64,000 nt of DNA from Toxonevra muliebris. Taxonomy: Eukaryota; Arthropoda; Insecta; Diptera; Pallopteridae. Both the position numbers and the translations under genes were made by a program. Positions 12,201 through 24,269 of the stretch are shown here, one piece after another (the first letter of the stretch is position 1; the number at the start of each line of letters is the position of its first letter). The notes under the pieces were generated by a model. The model did no database searches. It saw only the letters and a program-made list of their open reading frames with translations, and was not told the DNA's origin. The stretch spans positions 80,480,400-80,544,399 of the forward strand of contig OY829328.1 in NCBI GenBank assembly GCA_963691655.1, read 5' to 3'.

Positions 12201-12877
12201 TTTTATACTTCTGGTATTCTTTATTTTTATTCATTGCCGCACACCTGCACGGCCCCAGTTCAACCCTGATTTGGAAGTGATAGCCACTATGTCAAAACAT
12301 GACTCTATGGCAACGATCCGCATCGTCTTGAAACATTAAATTCATTTTATACTTATAGAGTCGCCTTAAAGACAGTGCCACACACTCTTAGCAGTAACAT
12401 GTTTCTATTTTTCTTCATTCACTGATTCCTCGAGTAATATAACTTTGCCAAATCTAACCATTGTACTATAAGTGCTTCACATACCTACGCATTCGAAAAA
12501 TCTTGTGCAGCCGGTAATACCGTCAAAACCGTTGCCTGACATAAGTCGGGGTCTGCCGAATTAAATTTACACTCTTTTGAAAATGTAGGATATTCTAAAT
12601 CTGTTTTGTGCTCATTATTTGTAGGTTTCTGCCCCAGTTAGTTACGTTTCTTTATTCTTGTGAACAAACAGACTGTTTTAAAACATTTTATAGTCTAAAG
12701 GAGATTGTTAAATAATTTATGAGGGTTTTTTTTCGACGGCTGTATATGTTAAATGACAAACTAACTATCATTTCTCTAAGTATTATAAATTTAAATTTCA
12801 CTCAAAAGTCTATGAAAAATACAATTACAAATATTCGAAAAAACATTTTTTTTAATTTTTTAAAATTTTTAAATCAA
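9224..12877. other. Intergenic region between Dp and RNase H2A
   Basis: AT-rich sequence without a supported gene. It contains an inverted repeat at 10843-10968 and a T-tract near 11935-11953. Open frames here (for example 10576-10998) have no recognisable domain and overlap the inverted repeat. Confidence 0.6.
10843..10968. repeat. Imperfect inverted repeat, probable foldback/MITE fragment
   Basis: The left arm 10843-10877 (TTTTCGAGACCTGGGGCTAG...) pairs with the right arm 10933-10968 across a spacer of about 55 bp. Weaker pairing extends outward to about 10822 and 10992. No target duplication was recognised. Confidence 0.55.
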
Positions 12878-14047
12878 TTAAAAATCCATTACACTATTCA
12901 AAAAACGTTCCTTGAAGAATCTGCATGTCTCGCGCTTTACCTCACCAGTCTTTGTTTGTCCTTTAAAGAATTGTGTAAGTTTTGGGCCGGCATATTTTGG
13001 TTTCTCAGCGTCGGGTTCATCGAATTCCACATCGTAAGCCTTATCGGCCAATGCATTCTCTGCTGTTGACCAACTGAAGCGTACCAAACGTGGATATCCA
13101 AAGACAAGATCAATGTTATCTATTAAAAAGGTTTTAGTTACCGGATCATTTGGATAACCGCTACCAAATTGATTAGCCTTAAGTTCAAGATCTTCAGGAA
13201 ATCGCCACACTTTAAGCGCATGATCGCGAGTAACTTTCGCACAAATACTTGCTGCTGATACAATCGGATATGTGGAATCAGCTTTTTTGGCTACAGTAAT
13301 TTCAAATTGTGGAAATATGCCTTTTAATTTCTCTTGATATTTTTCTGGTGGTCCAACTGTATCTACATAGACTTCGGCAATATTAACACCTGCATCCACT
13401 GCCTGTTGTATAAGCCCAATGGCTGAATTCATAGATACTTCGTTGAGCGAACATTTGCTGCGTTTATTCATGCTGGTGCTGATCACATTTGGTGAAATCA
13501 ATTCTACCGCCCAACCTATGCAGGAATTAGCATAATCCACTGTGTTTATTTCATTGAAAATTACTTCACGTTTTTCTTCAGTCAACTGTTTTGAGTCGGC
13601 GCAACCCAAATCTATAAGCACTTGCTTACTATTGATTGGGCAATATGCAATTCCATACACCATTGGCCCTAAAACCGGACCACGTCCAGCTTCATCTACA
13701 CCTAGCATGCAAGGCTGTGTCTTGCATATTTCGGGAACGTCTGTGACATAAACTACGTTGCGATCATTATCTCTAGATGCAATAAAAGGACCAAGACTTT
13801 TTAGCGATGTTATTCTATCTGTGTTGATATCATCGTCTTTCAAGTCGTGGTTGTTGCTTTTTATCGTTGGATCTTCTTGTGCAATTTCATCTTTTATTTC
13901 ATCGGTTTCTGCTTTTAAATCACGACTTTCAATTATTGAATCCTCGACAATAAGTTCATCTTTTGTCTTACCAGTAATATTTTTTAAATCGTGATTTTCA
14001 TTCATTGAATTTTCACAGTTAATTTCATCTTTTATTTGGATATCCAT
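12878..14047 (-). CDS. RnaseH2A: Ribonuclease H2 subunit A (catalytic)
   Basis: Catalytic subunit of RNase H2, which cuts the RNA strand of RNA:DNA hybrids and removes single ribonucleotides left in DNA; it works in the nucleus with subunits B and C. The gene is one uninterrupted exon of 389 residues. The signature GVDEAGRGP gives metal ligands D118 and E119; the other catalytic acids are D229 (VYVDT) and D257 (KADSTY). Y298 in SGYPNDP corresponds to human Tyr210, which reads the RNA-DNA junction. The family is usually about 300 residues. The excess is an acidic N-terminal extension of roughly 90 residues made of three tandem repeats of about 23 residues (near 4-23, 27-47 and 50-71). The C-terminal region has PKLTQFFK (355-362), resembling a PCNA-binding motif without its Gln. 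The start ATG at 14047 opens the first repeat. Confidence 0.95.
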   Translation of the reverse strand: MDIQIKDEINCENSMNENHDLKNITGKTKDELIVEDSIIESRDLKAETDEIKDEIAQEDPTIKSNNHDLKDDDINTDRITSLKSLGPFIASRDNDRNVVYVTDVPEICKTQPCMLGVDEAGRGPVLGPMVYGIAYCPINSKQVLIDLGCADSKQLTEEKREVIFNEINTVDYANSCIGWAVELISPNVISTSMNKRSKCSLNEVSMNSAIGLIQQAVDAGVNIAEVYVDTVGPPEKYQEKLKGIFPQFEITVAKKADSTYPIVSAASICAKVTRDHALKVWRFPEDLELKANQFGSGYPNDPVTKTFLIDNIDLVFGYPRLVRFSWSTAENALADKAYDVEFDEPDAEKPKYAGPKLTQFFKGQTKTGEVKRETCRFFKERFLNSVMDF

Positions 14048-15725
14048 TAATATAATTTAAGTTTGTTTTATTTTAATCTTTTTAGTTTTCCGCACAAGAT
14101 TTCGCGGCTTTCTCCTTTTTTTTTTATAAATCTACTATAGCAAAAGTCAAACAAATGGAGTTACCAGACTATTTCATTTTTTTGAGAATTATCAGAATTT
14201 TGTTCGCCCTTAATTTAAGTACAGTGGCTGATTTATAAACAAATGGTTGCACAAATGGCGTTGAGGGAGAAAAGTAGCCATAACTCAATAAATGTCAGCA
14301 ATTGATGTTATTCGCTGTGCTCTTCCTCTCTTTTTCCCTCCTCGTCGAAATCAAAAATATTAGCAATATAGTAAAAAGCCAATTTATTGAATTATAATGT
14401 ACAGTGCTTTCAAATATATTATTACTACCATTATGGTAAAATATCTTATTTAGTGCTTATTATATTTTTACAATTATAAAGAGACCCTATATGGCTTTAT
14501 GCTAAATACGAATGGCGAAATTCAAAGCATTTCTTATAAGGAATAGTTTGTCAGCCAAAAGGCGGTGCAATGATTACTATGGTGAGAATCGCTCCCAGGC
14601 ATTCTGGGTGCAATTCTCCAAATACCATCAACTCTTCAATTATTTATTGGATGATAACATTTTATTTATTTTCTTTTTTATTTATTTAATTATATTACAT
14701 ACATTATATTACATTCTTTATGATTTTTCGGTAAAATGTTTCGAGAAATTTTGAAAATACTTCTAACAGTTTTTTTCACACAGATCTTCAAAATATAATT
14801 TATTTGCAAAAGCTGACAACTGCGGAGTATATTTACTTTTGAACGAGGAAACTTTTTTCTAGAAACTGCCAAAAATTATGGCAAGAGGGGGAATGCCCCC
14901 TTTCGCCTCTAAAAGCAGACTAAGTTTGCATAGATTTTAGTATTTATTCCAGCCCCTAAAAGTAGACTAAGTTTGCATAGATTTGAGTATTTATTCCAGC
15001 TTTTAAAATTGTTTAAAAATCTGGTAAGTTTATAAACATTACTTATCTGAAAAGAGCTGAGTAAAAGTATGATCAGTAAAAGGACCAGATATTTCATTAG
15101 TGTATTTCTTTTAATATAAAATACCAAATAAATGAATTAGGTATATCACATTTTGACGCACAGTAATGGTTTTAGGTTTCTTTTAATATTGGCAGAAAAA
15201 ATATTGGTATATACTTTGATAGGTTTAAAAAAAAGAAAGAAAACCCCAATTTTTTAAAAGAATAGAAGAAGCACTTTTTTTTAAGCTACTTCCCAAATGG
15301 TTTTAAGTTATTATGTATATCAAAAATGTGGCAAAGTATTTTCCCTCCCAGCCGTGAGAACGTACCATAAACTTAACGAATGTCAACCCACGATTTGACA
15401 GATTAATTTTTTTCTCTTGCAAAAGTTGGAGTTTGTGAAAATAAATAATGAAATTTAATGCTGAATTGCAAAGTAAAAATGCTTAATAAGCGAAGAAAAG
15501 TGTGCTAGTAATAGCAAAGATATATAAATGTGAATAAGAACGTGTAATTTATGATAAATAGCAATATTTTAGCTGGTCTTTTATATTACCATTTGACACC
15601 GCTGCAGTCGGCATAGAGAGCGAACGACATCAACAGGACAGTGACGCTGGCAGCAACAAAAGAGGCGAACAAATAAAGTGAAAAAAGTTTCAAGTAAAAG
15701 TTTACACGACAAAACAACAATCAAT
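14048..15725. other. Divergent intergenic region, RNase H2A / Fsn
   Basis: This holds both 5' flanks. The Fsn leader probably starts near 15400-15600. A two-copy 47-bp tandem repeat lies at 14907-15000. No further gene is supported. Confidence 0.6.
14907..15000. repeat. 47-bp tandem duplication
   Basis: Two adjacent near-identical copies, 14907-14953 and 14954-15000, share the core GACTAAGTTTGCATAGATTT and the end GTATTTATTCCAGC. There are only a few mismatches, so the duplication is fairly recent. Confidence 0.85.
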
Positions 15726-16690
15726 ATGGTTGATCCAATTGTGGCAATGATTAATTACAATGTCCTGGAGGTGATATTCTCCTATTTGGACATGCAGGAT
15801 TTACGTAATTGTGCGTTAGTGTGTCATAAATGGCATAGATTCCTCAACGATGAGAACAGTGAAGTGTGGCGTATGCATTGCCTGAATAAATTGCCAGAGG
15901 AGGCGCTGAAGTCGGATTTGCTGGCCTCAGTGCCCACATACAAAATGAAATTACGGGCATTCTATTATGCATGGAATCCAAATGATTGCTCTCGTAATGT
16001 GTTTATTAAACCAAATGGTTTCACATTACATCGGTGAGTAAAAATTTAAACTTATGTTGTTGATGGATTTAAAACTCGTGCCATTTCTCTAATAGCAATC
16101 CTGTTGCACAAAGCACTGATGCTGCACGTGCTAAAATAGGCTTTCAACAGGGTCGGCACACATGGGAGGTTATATGGGAAGGACCACTAGGTACTGTGGC
16201 TGTTATTGGTGTCTCAACAAAGGAGGCATCTCTGCAGTGTGTTGGTTACGTTGCCTTATTGGGCTCAGACGATCAAAGTTGGGGCTGGAACTTAGTTGAA
16301 AATCATTTGCTGCATAATGGTGATGCGCAAGGCAGCTATCCGTTGTTAAATAATGCACCAAAATATCAGGTAACTTTTGAAATTTTCTTTTTTCATATAT
16401 CATATCTAATAAAACGGATGTATTCAAGGTCGGCGAACGAATACGTGTAATTTTAGACTGTGATGATAATACGTTATCATTTGAAAAGAATTATGAGTTT
16501 TTGGGTGTTGCTTTTAGAGGTGATTACTTGCTTTTAGTTACTATCTATTTCATTAATATACATACGTATGCATATGCGTATTTATTTCATTTTAGGATTG
16601 CCCGATAAAGAACTTTACCCAACTGTATCCGCTGTATATGGTAATACAGAAGTTTCAATGGTCTATCTCGGAGGGCCGTTGGATGGCTAA
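15726..16690 (+). CDS. Fsn: F-box/SPRY-domain protein 1 (Fsn)
   Basis: Substrate-receptor subunit of an SCF-like E3 ubiquitin ligase. In Drosophila, Fsn works with the RING protein Highwire to restrain synapse growth at the neuromuscular junction by lowering Wnd/DLK kinase. Exons are 15726-16033, 16096-16369, 16429-16519 and 16596-16690, all with GT/AG borders and consistent phase, giving 255 residues, the same length as the fly protein. Residues about 3-50 form the F-box ([20 protein letters not shown]) and about 85-250 the SPRY/B30.2 domain ([38 protein letters not shown], ending [10 protein letters not shown]). The start is the ATG of MVDPIVAM, which matches the family; upstream in-frame sequence has no ATG. 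A poly(A) signal AATAAA lies at about 16728. Confidence 0.97.
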
Positions 16691-16739
16691 TTAAATTTTA
16701 AAATTAAAATAAGATAAGTATATTCAAATAAATCATTCA

Positions 16740-19730
16740 TACACACAACACACAGAAAATACCAAAAAAAAAAAAAAAAAATGAACAGTATTCAACAAAG
16801 CTGCAATAGCATGAAAACAACATAATTACCAGCAGAAAAAATATTTATTAGGATATTATAAGTGTCTGACTACGAGTTTTCTTTATTGCATAGATACAAT
16901 ACACGATGTATCAATGTGGAAAAAACAAGTGATATTCCGCGGAGACCTGAATAGTTATAATCGAGAAAGTACGACTATGGCATACTATTCTTTATTTTCT
17001 GTGTTTACAGTTTGAAACATTGCGTTCGACAGTAATAATTGAGCAAAATAAACCATGTAGTGCCGCATGCGAATGGCGATAAAGGATAGCTAAAAAACAC
17101 CAATTTGTTTACACTTGGTGATTTCGCGATTGCTTACCAAGAGGTGTACCTGTTCCACTTTCTTATAATTTTCTTTCACTTCATGTTAGTAGCAACTTAA
17201 AAACGGAATTAAACCCGAAACCTCTCCGATGAAAGTCGACTAAAAAGAAGAAAAGTAAGCAAGGGTGTTTTGAGAGAAATTTCTTCAATTTAAATTAACT
17301 TCTACATGGCATCTGATTATATGAGCCTCATCTCGTATGCCGACGATTACTCAATTCTTGCAACCAGAGTTAACAACATCGATGATCTGTGGATCAAAAA
17401 AAAAAAAAAAAAAAAACTATGCATGCATCAGCTACGCTATTGTGAATTTTTTTTTTTTTTTGTATATGGCGTACTGAAAACATTGTACAGCTGCTTTCGT
17501 TGCTACAGCTTTTGTCGCTGTTTCCTGTTCAGACCTTAAGGAGTTTGAAAATCGTATGAATGAGAGAATTAGTGAGTGTGCTCAGGCAAAATATTCAAAA
17601 GAAGGGTCTATATCAGAGGTGCCCTATGCACTTGGTGCACATTTATTTATGTAAAAGCACTTGGGCATAGGCTGTGCATTCCAATGCACATAGCACACCG
17701 CAGAGATTAGAAACGAATCTCTCTTATTTGCCTATACCAAAATGCAAATCAACGACACTTTCGTATGCTTTATTGGTACACATTGGCGGCAGTTATCTTC
17801 AACGTATATAGGTTTGCAGTTCCATAAGAAACTTTTGGGCACCCAAAAAAACTTGAACTTGAAATCGGAGTTGAAGATTCTTATTACAAAATAATGATTT
17901 GGTTTCAATTAAGCAACATTAAATTAAATACCGATTGTGCTCAATAAGAATATTTTCGGATTGGTACATGCGTTAAGTGTAACGTTTTTTGTTATGTTTT
18001 TCTTTTCCTATCCTTAAAATCATCAGAATTTTGAAAAATTCTAACCTAAAAATGTAGAAATTTTAAAATTAAATTTGCCAAAATCTCAGCGAAAAATAAC
18101 AATATTCGAACTATTAGTGTTAGTATATTATTATGAAATCAGTAGCAAAACTTGAGAAGGAGATTTTAAGGCTAAAGTTTTTCAAAATTGTAACAAATTT
18201 CAAGATGGAATTAAAAACTTAACTAAAATGGTGTGAAAGAAAATTATAACCTACAAAAAAAAAGATATATTTTTTGAGATGGATACTGTGAAATGTTAAA
18301 CGACCCCCTTTCTTCTCTCCTCCTTCGTGCAAAAACACAATCGGGAGAACAACAAAGAAAACCAATTTGCTCTCTGACTTTTTTGTTCTCTTGATCTCTT
18401 CCTTTTCAACTAATACTCTCTCATTTAAGTACAATTGCACTTTGTTTGTAGTAAATAGATTATGTGCTTTTGACTACTCGGCTGCGTTTACGATAATGCA
18501 AAGACGATTTCTCTCCGCTCTTTTGTGTCTTTTTTTTTTTTTTTTTTTGGTTAAACGGTATTGTGGAGGGAGAATAAAGAACAGATGAAGTGTATTTGGC
18601 GTTTACATATCGATAATGTATGTATAAAAACAGTACTTGATTAATGATCAAATAATGAACATTTATATCTGAATTCGAATTCTGCATTCGAATTTGAATT
18701 TTTTTTTTAAATCATCTAAAACCTTGCCGGTCTATGTTATTGGTTTTATGTTTAAAAACTACCTTAACTATTAACATTCATTTATTCGAATGCAATGTTT
18801 TCTTAATAAATTAACTGTAATTCTATAAATACTTTTGCTGGTAATTTTGTTGAAAATGTAGGTATGTCGAAGAAATTTTTATATATACGCAATGGCAATA
18901 TTCATGGTTAACGTTTAAAAAAAAAAAAAAAAAACCATAGAAAATCATCAACACATTTTTTTTGTTGTTCTTTTTTTTTTTAATTAAAGAAACATAAATT
19001 ATAAGAATCTTTATATATCAATTAAATAAATATAAATTCAATTCTAATTTAAGAACTAAAACAATAACTACAATTTACATTTTTCATTATAAAATCGTCA
19101 CATTTTGATTCAAACACCTTTAAATTTTGTCCTGAAGCAGCATGCCTTGTTTTAAGCCTAACAATAAATAAAGAAATAAAAAGTCGGGGGAAAAAACATT
19201 CCAAATATTAAAAAAAAAATCGAAATATTTAATGCAATATTTTGATGTAGAAAATCTTATATACACTTGTGAACATTAGTGAATAAGATTATTTTATTAA
19301 AACTAAATATCATATTTATAAAAGAAATTATTAATTTATTTTTATATTTTCTATGCTTTTCATATTGGCGTATTGAAGCCTTCTACTTCAAATCTTGTGT
19401 TCATATTACCATAACATTTGTTAAATAATTTTGTAAAGGTGCTAGTCTAATTCGTTTCTTTATTTGATTTTAATATATTATAATTTAACCTTCCTGTATA
19501 ATTTTGCATTACAAAGAAAACAAATTGTAAATGTATTTTAAGAATTAATGAGAAGAAAATAAAAAATAAACCAAAATGTAAATGTATCTATAATGCAAGT
19601 AAAGGAAAAATTAAAAAAAAAAAAAAAAGAACATTTGCTTAATGTGTTTTTGTAATTATATAATTAATTTATTTGAAATTTTAATAAGCGCACGGCACAA
19701 ATATTTATTTATTTATTTTTTTGTTTGTTT
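16740..19730. other. Intergenic region, Fsn to COPS9, with LINE fragment
   Basis: Convergent 3' flanks with long A and T homopolymers (for example near 17398, 17448, 18532 and 18918). The only recognisable content is a reverse transcriptase fragment at about 17300-17600. Confidence 0.6.
17306..17600 (+). mobile_element. Non-LTR retrotransposon reverse transcriptase fragment
   Basis: The forward frame reads SLISYADDYSILATRVNNID, which contains the catalytic YADD box of reverse transcriptases with jockey-like flanking residues. An A-tract and a T-tract interrupt what follows, and a further stretch near 17530-17600 (LKEFENRMNERISE in one frame) may be residual coding sequence. It is a short, dead fragment; the clade is inferred. 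Confidence 0.55.
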
Positions 19731-22700
19731 TTAATTATTACTATTCAATGGTAAATCATCATCATCGTCAAATAAGTCATCAAAATCATTGTAGAAATCG
19801 GCGTGAACATGTTTTTCATTTGTTGCCAAATCCATTAAAATCCCAGATGAACTACCGGACTGCAAAGAGAGAAAAGAAACGGAAAAAAATTAAATTTTTA
19901 TAGTCAAACTAAGCGATTATTGATTTTGACCACAGTTCTATAAATAATAGTGCATGATCATAATATTGCATTTTGAACGATTTTGGTTTAGCAAATTTTG
20001 TAGAACTGCGGCAGTATTGTATAACCGAACATCCCCAAGTCTTCAACAATTTTTTTTCCTTCTTTGAACTCTTTTTACCATTCTACTGCTCATGTTTTAT
20101 CTATTACTAATCTACCGTAGGCCTTTTTCAACATTCTCAATGATTCAGCACAAGAAATTTTGTTGGGCACACAAAATTTGAGGCAAACGCTTTTGTTCGT
20201 TATTTTTATCAATTTTAAAAATCGCAAAACAATATATGGTATTTATATTTATTGAGATCGATTAATTTAATTAACAACTATATCAGACTGTTCGACAGAT
20301 CGTGCCAAAACTCTGTGCGACACTTAAGTTTATAAGTATACCTCATACCTCTACACGTAATAATAAAAATTTTCGGAATTTATTTAACAAAAAGTAACTT
20401 CACAGAAATTTATTTTAATGACGACTTACCTGGAAATGCACCTGATCTTGTGGTAACAAATCCCACTCATTTTCAATTTCAAATTGAACTGGAGTATCGT
20501 CGTACAGGTAGCTTGGTGTAGAGAAATTTACATTTAAGCTTACAATTTCTGGTATATTATCGTAACCTTGAACTCTAGCAGCTCGAGCAGGTACTGCTGA
20601 GCTCAAACTGTCTTCATCATCGTCATCGTCTTCTAGTTCAAACGGAATATCATCGCCCAAGTCGCTGAGATTAGGTACATTTTCATTTGAGCTCATAATT
20701 GCTGTTATTAGATTAATTTATGTAGGTATATTATGTGGTTCGATTTTAATCGAAATTGAAACGGAAAAATCTGTATGGTGGTTTGAATATCGATCGAAAT
20801 GGGATTTAAAAATATCAATCATATACATTTCTGTAAAGTTAATGTATGAGGAAAGAAAGAAAACAAGAAATGCGGTCAAGAAAACCAGAACAAAAATCGA
20901 ATTTACGAGATTTTAAAGCTTGTATCGATGAGTTTACGCTTTAGTATTTTAGCCAGCTTAATATGTTACAATATGTATTATGCAAATTGTTTTTGATTTT
21001 TGAAAATCGTTCTTAAAATTTGAACAAAAATTCGGTTTTAAATCGTACGAATCCTGTAAGTGCATATTGAATGAACATTTTTATTCGCCACCACTGTGGT
21101 CGTTCTGTATTTCTATGATCGAAGCAGCATGCTTACACAAACAACATAAATACCGTTGCGGTAAATATCGATGGATCCATGCAATAATATTTCAAGTCAA
21201 CTTGAACACCTTAATTATAAATAATTAGGAGTATTATAATTTATAATCTCTTCAAACATGGTACCGATAACTCAAATGTATTAAAACTTATAACTAAAAT
21301 TATACATGGAATATAAAGTTTGTTATATAAAAAAAATATAACTTTATTCTTTGGACCCAACGACAAGTTGCTTTTATTTTCCACTAAGACTGCGTTTCTT
21401 CTTTATTTCTTTTTAATTTCTTATGAACTTTTCACTATTTAAAATAAAAATACAATTTAATAATAAGTTTTTCCTCGAAAATCTGTTTTTTTTTTTTAAA
21501 CCGAAATTCTTTATTGAAATTTAGTTTAATTTGATGAAGACGAAAAAAATTTAAGTAGGTAACAATTATTTCAACACTTATGTCGTACTGATTCGGTTAG
21601 TTCTTCAAAACAGTAATTGTTAATAAAAGTTTTTGAATAGGTAGACCAACAGAGTGACCAACTATAGGCAGTGAATGTCGTATATAACGGAATCCGATCT
21701 AACGAGTATTCAAATACAATGTCGCTCCACACAGTACTTGAAGTTCATACAGCAGAAATTTTGATGATTATGATTTTGATGAAATATGATTACTCTTAAG
21801 AGATTAAATTTGTAGAGGAAGGGTATTAATTGAGGTGCATAGAGCTGATTAGGTGCATCAATTTCGGAACTATATAAATAGTATTTGAGGCAAATAAGGG
21901 TGAGGTCGGTATAACTTCAAGAGTTTTTTCATACAAAATGATTTTAGCTCTTTGAAATTACAAAAAAAGAAAGAAAGAATTTGCAGGTGGTTCAACTCAT
22001 TTTTTCGATTTTAACTTTTAGTTCTTGCCTTAATCTGTTTTTGACTCTTGTCCAGAATTTGGCGTAGAATAAATATCTGGCCAATGTTTGATTCACTGAG
22101 CCTGAACCTACGCTGATATAGTTAAATTAGTTTGTTGACGATGAGCTTTAGTCTTTCACACAATACGCTCGATAGATAATATGTGCGATATCCCATGATA
22201 GTTGACGGAAATCAAGGTATCGCATTTTTGTAGATTGGACAACTCACGCTGACGTTCCAATCACTAGGCAATGATTTATCCGACAATATTCTGCATAAGA
22301 GCCTGTGTACGCGTTTTTTTAAGCTCTTCACCTCTGGTCATAAACCACTCAGTAAGCAAGCGATCTGCACCCGTCGCCTTATTGTTCTTCAATCTTTTTT
22401 CTTGCGTCTGAAAAAACGTTTCTCCTCTATTTTCAACTCCCTTTATCGCTCCTTAGTAGCTCGCGTCGCAACTGAATCAAGGGTGGCTTTAGTTGCATCA
22501 CGACACTTTTAGTTGTACTAAAACCACCTCCTGAGTCTTTCCTGCATTCCTTCGCAAGACAGGATTTTGTTACTTCTTATCTATTGAAAGCAATGTTCAA
22601 TGTTGCTGTTGGAACTATTCTGGCTCTTGCAGCCTGTTCGTATAAGGCCATTCGGTGTGATAGCTTGTTGCATGTTCAGCTCTAATTCATGCATAGCAAA

Positions 22701-23249
22701 TAAGCAATATGGGTTTTCAACATGTTTATATTTGCATAGGTATGGACGGAAACACCCATGTCCGCTTCAGAATTGAGTCATATCGCTGCTACCAATTAGT
22801 GGTCCGAGTCGATATTTGCGTAAATGTAGATTATTGTTATTTGATCAGGCGATAGCCAAGTGAACGTATGAATATCGAGGCTCTGGAATTTGGTACTTCT
22901 AACTATAATCTTGCTTTACGCGGCGAAATCGATTAATCTCACATGCTTTTTGTATCGTATCATTAATAGCTGAACCAATGAATGGTAATCCTCCCGTTAA
23001 ACTACTATGTTCTACTTTGAATCTTTAGGTTATAACTTGTTTGGCCATGTGGTTGTCCTGTAGCCCCTTAAATCATCAGGACTTTAACACGAACTGCACT
23101 AAATACATTTGCCATACAGCAATACGACAAAGAGCACAACAAAGAAAAAATGGTAAATAAGAATGTTTTTCCCTTACCTCTTCCAAGTCCATAAATCCAC
23201 CCTCCGGGAACATTTCATCGACGGCTAATGCTGGTTTCATTTCTTTCAT
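19731..23249 (-). CDS. COPS9: COP9 signalosome complex subunit 9 (CSNAP/MYEOV2)
   Basis: Small acidic subunit of the COP9 signalosome, the complex that removes Nedd8 from cullins and so controls cullin-RING ubiquitin ligases. Exon 1 is 23249-23178 and exon 2 is 19859-19731, joined in phase 0, giving 66 residues (human 57). Exon 1 encodes [20 protein letters not shown], like human [11 protein letters not shown]. Exon 2 encodes [20 protein letters not shown], then [11 protein letters not shown], which matches the human C-terminal tail almost residue for residue; its aromatic/acidic tail is the part that binds the complex. A second in-frame ATG at 23240 aligns better with the human start and may be used. 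The 3.3-kb intron holds an alternative first exon (20696-20430) and a LINE relic. The gene is head-to-head with CZIB. Confidence 0.93.
20430..20696 (-). CDS. Putative alternative first coding exon spliced to COPS9 exon 2
   Basis: This open frame starts at ATG 20696, has 89 codons and ends at the strong donor CAG|GTAAGT. It is in phase 0, exactly matching the acceptor of COPS9 exon 2. The predicted product is 131 residues: an unrecognised acidic N-terminus ([19 protein letters not shown], then [20 protein letters not shown]) fused to the CSN9 tail. An acceptor-like TAACAG lies 5 bp upstream of the ATG. Splicing exon 1 into it would give CAA TTA TGA, a stop, so it more likely starts its own transcript. 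Composition looks coding, but I do not recognise the N-terminal family. Confidence 0.55.
21980..22400 (-). mobile_element. Degenerate LINE reverse transcriptase relic
   Basis: Reading the minus strand from about 22395 gives [17 protein letters not shown]. After several stops and shifts come [13 protein letters not shown] and then [20 protein letters not shown]. These match the reverse transcriptase blocks usually read as KNNKAAGADGLPAELF, LCERLKPLV and FRPGKSTIDQIFTLRQIL in non-LTR elements of insects. It is clearly dead and sits in the COPS9 intron. Assignment to an RTE-like clade is tentative. Confidence 0.75.
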
Positions 23250-23717
23250 TGTTGAATCCGTTGTGATTATAAATTTGTAATAACACAAAAATAAATTTTG
23301 TTTATTTTTTATTGCTAATTTGCAAACAACCTTGCGAATGTGTCTGACAGCGATAAAAATTAACTAAAACAATAGCTGTCAAATATTCTTCGTTAAGTTT
23401 TTGTTTTGTGGTTGTTCTTAAGCAGAGTTGATATATTTTTAAATCGAATTATTTAACACGAAGTAGTAAATATTGATTTAATTTACTTGAAATAAAAGGA
23501 ATTTTAGGATTTTATTTAATAGTTTTAAATATATTACCTAATTGAGAAATTATCTGCAAAACCATCCTATTTACTCCAGCTGTTTTTTGTTTTTGCTACT
23601 GAGAATAGCAAGAATAGCAAAAGAAGACTTTTGACAGCTCTAGGTTATTGTGAATCGTACTGAGTTGTCAAATTATTATACCAAAATAAGAAATATAAAA
23701 AGGGAAAAACTTAAAAA
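23250..23717. promoter_or_regulatory. Divergent promoter region, COPS9 / CZIB
   Basis: The two start codons are 468 bp apart and face away from each other, so both promoters must lie in this interval, which suggests a shared bidirectional promoter. No TATA box placed convincingly for either gene was seen. Confidence 0.6.
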
Positions 23718-24269
23718 ATGGTTCGTGTTGGCTTACAAATCTCTGCTACACTTGAAAATATTGAAGAATTGAAAACAAGTCATCCAGATTATTCATTTTT
23801 TGTTAAAATCACTTGCACCAATTGTGGAGAAACATCTGATAAATGGCATGATATCACCGAATCTGAGCGTACCCAACAAGATACCCGAAATTCGAATGGT
23901 TTTAATTTCTATATGAAATGCAAAATGTGCGGTCGCGAAAATAGCATAGATATTGTGGAAAAATCTAATGGTATGTATGTGAATGAATAGGTTTTTATTT
24001 TCCTTAAATTTCACTTAATGTAATTTGTAGTTTCTTATACCCAAGATGATTCTGGAAAATTGAAAACTATTGTAGTTTTTGATTGTCGCGGTGTGGAACC
24101 AATTGAATTTTCTCCTCGCACCGGTTGGTTAGTGAAATCATCAGAAAATGGACAATCTTTTGATAATGTCGATTTATCAGAAGATGACTGGGTTGAATAT
24201 GATCAAAAGAATAAAAATTCAATTGGCATTTATGAGTTTGCATCGAAATTTATAAAATTAAAGAAATAG
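23718..24269 (+). CDS. CXXC motif-containing zinc-binding protein (CZIB/C1orf123, UPF0587 family)
   Basis: Member of the small conserved eukaryotic family that includes human CZIB and Drosophila CG4646; its biochemical role is poorly defined, with a zinc site built by two CXXC pairs. Exons 23718-23970 and 24031-24269 join in phase 1 to give 163 residues (human 160). The zinc ligands are visible: C33/C36 (TCTNCGE) and C68/C71 (MKCKMCGRE). The C-terminal half carries [11 protein letters not shown] and [13 protein letters not shown], typical of the family. Its nearness to Fsn recalls the neighbouring Drosophila identifiers CG4643 and CG4646, so the local order may be ancestral (inference). A cluster of AATAAA signals follows at about 24388. 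Confidence 0.95.
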
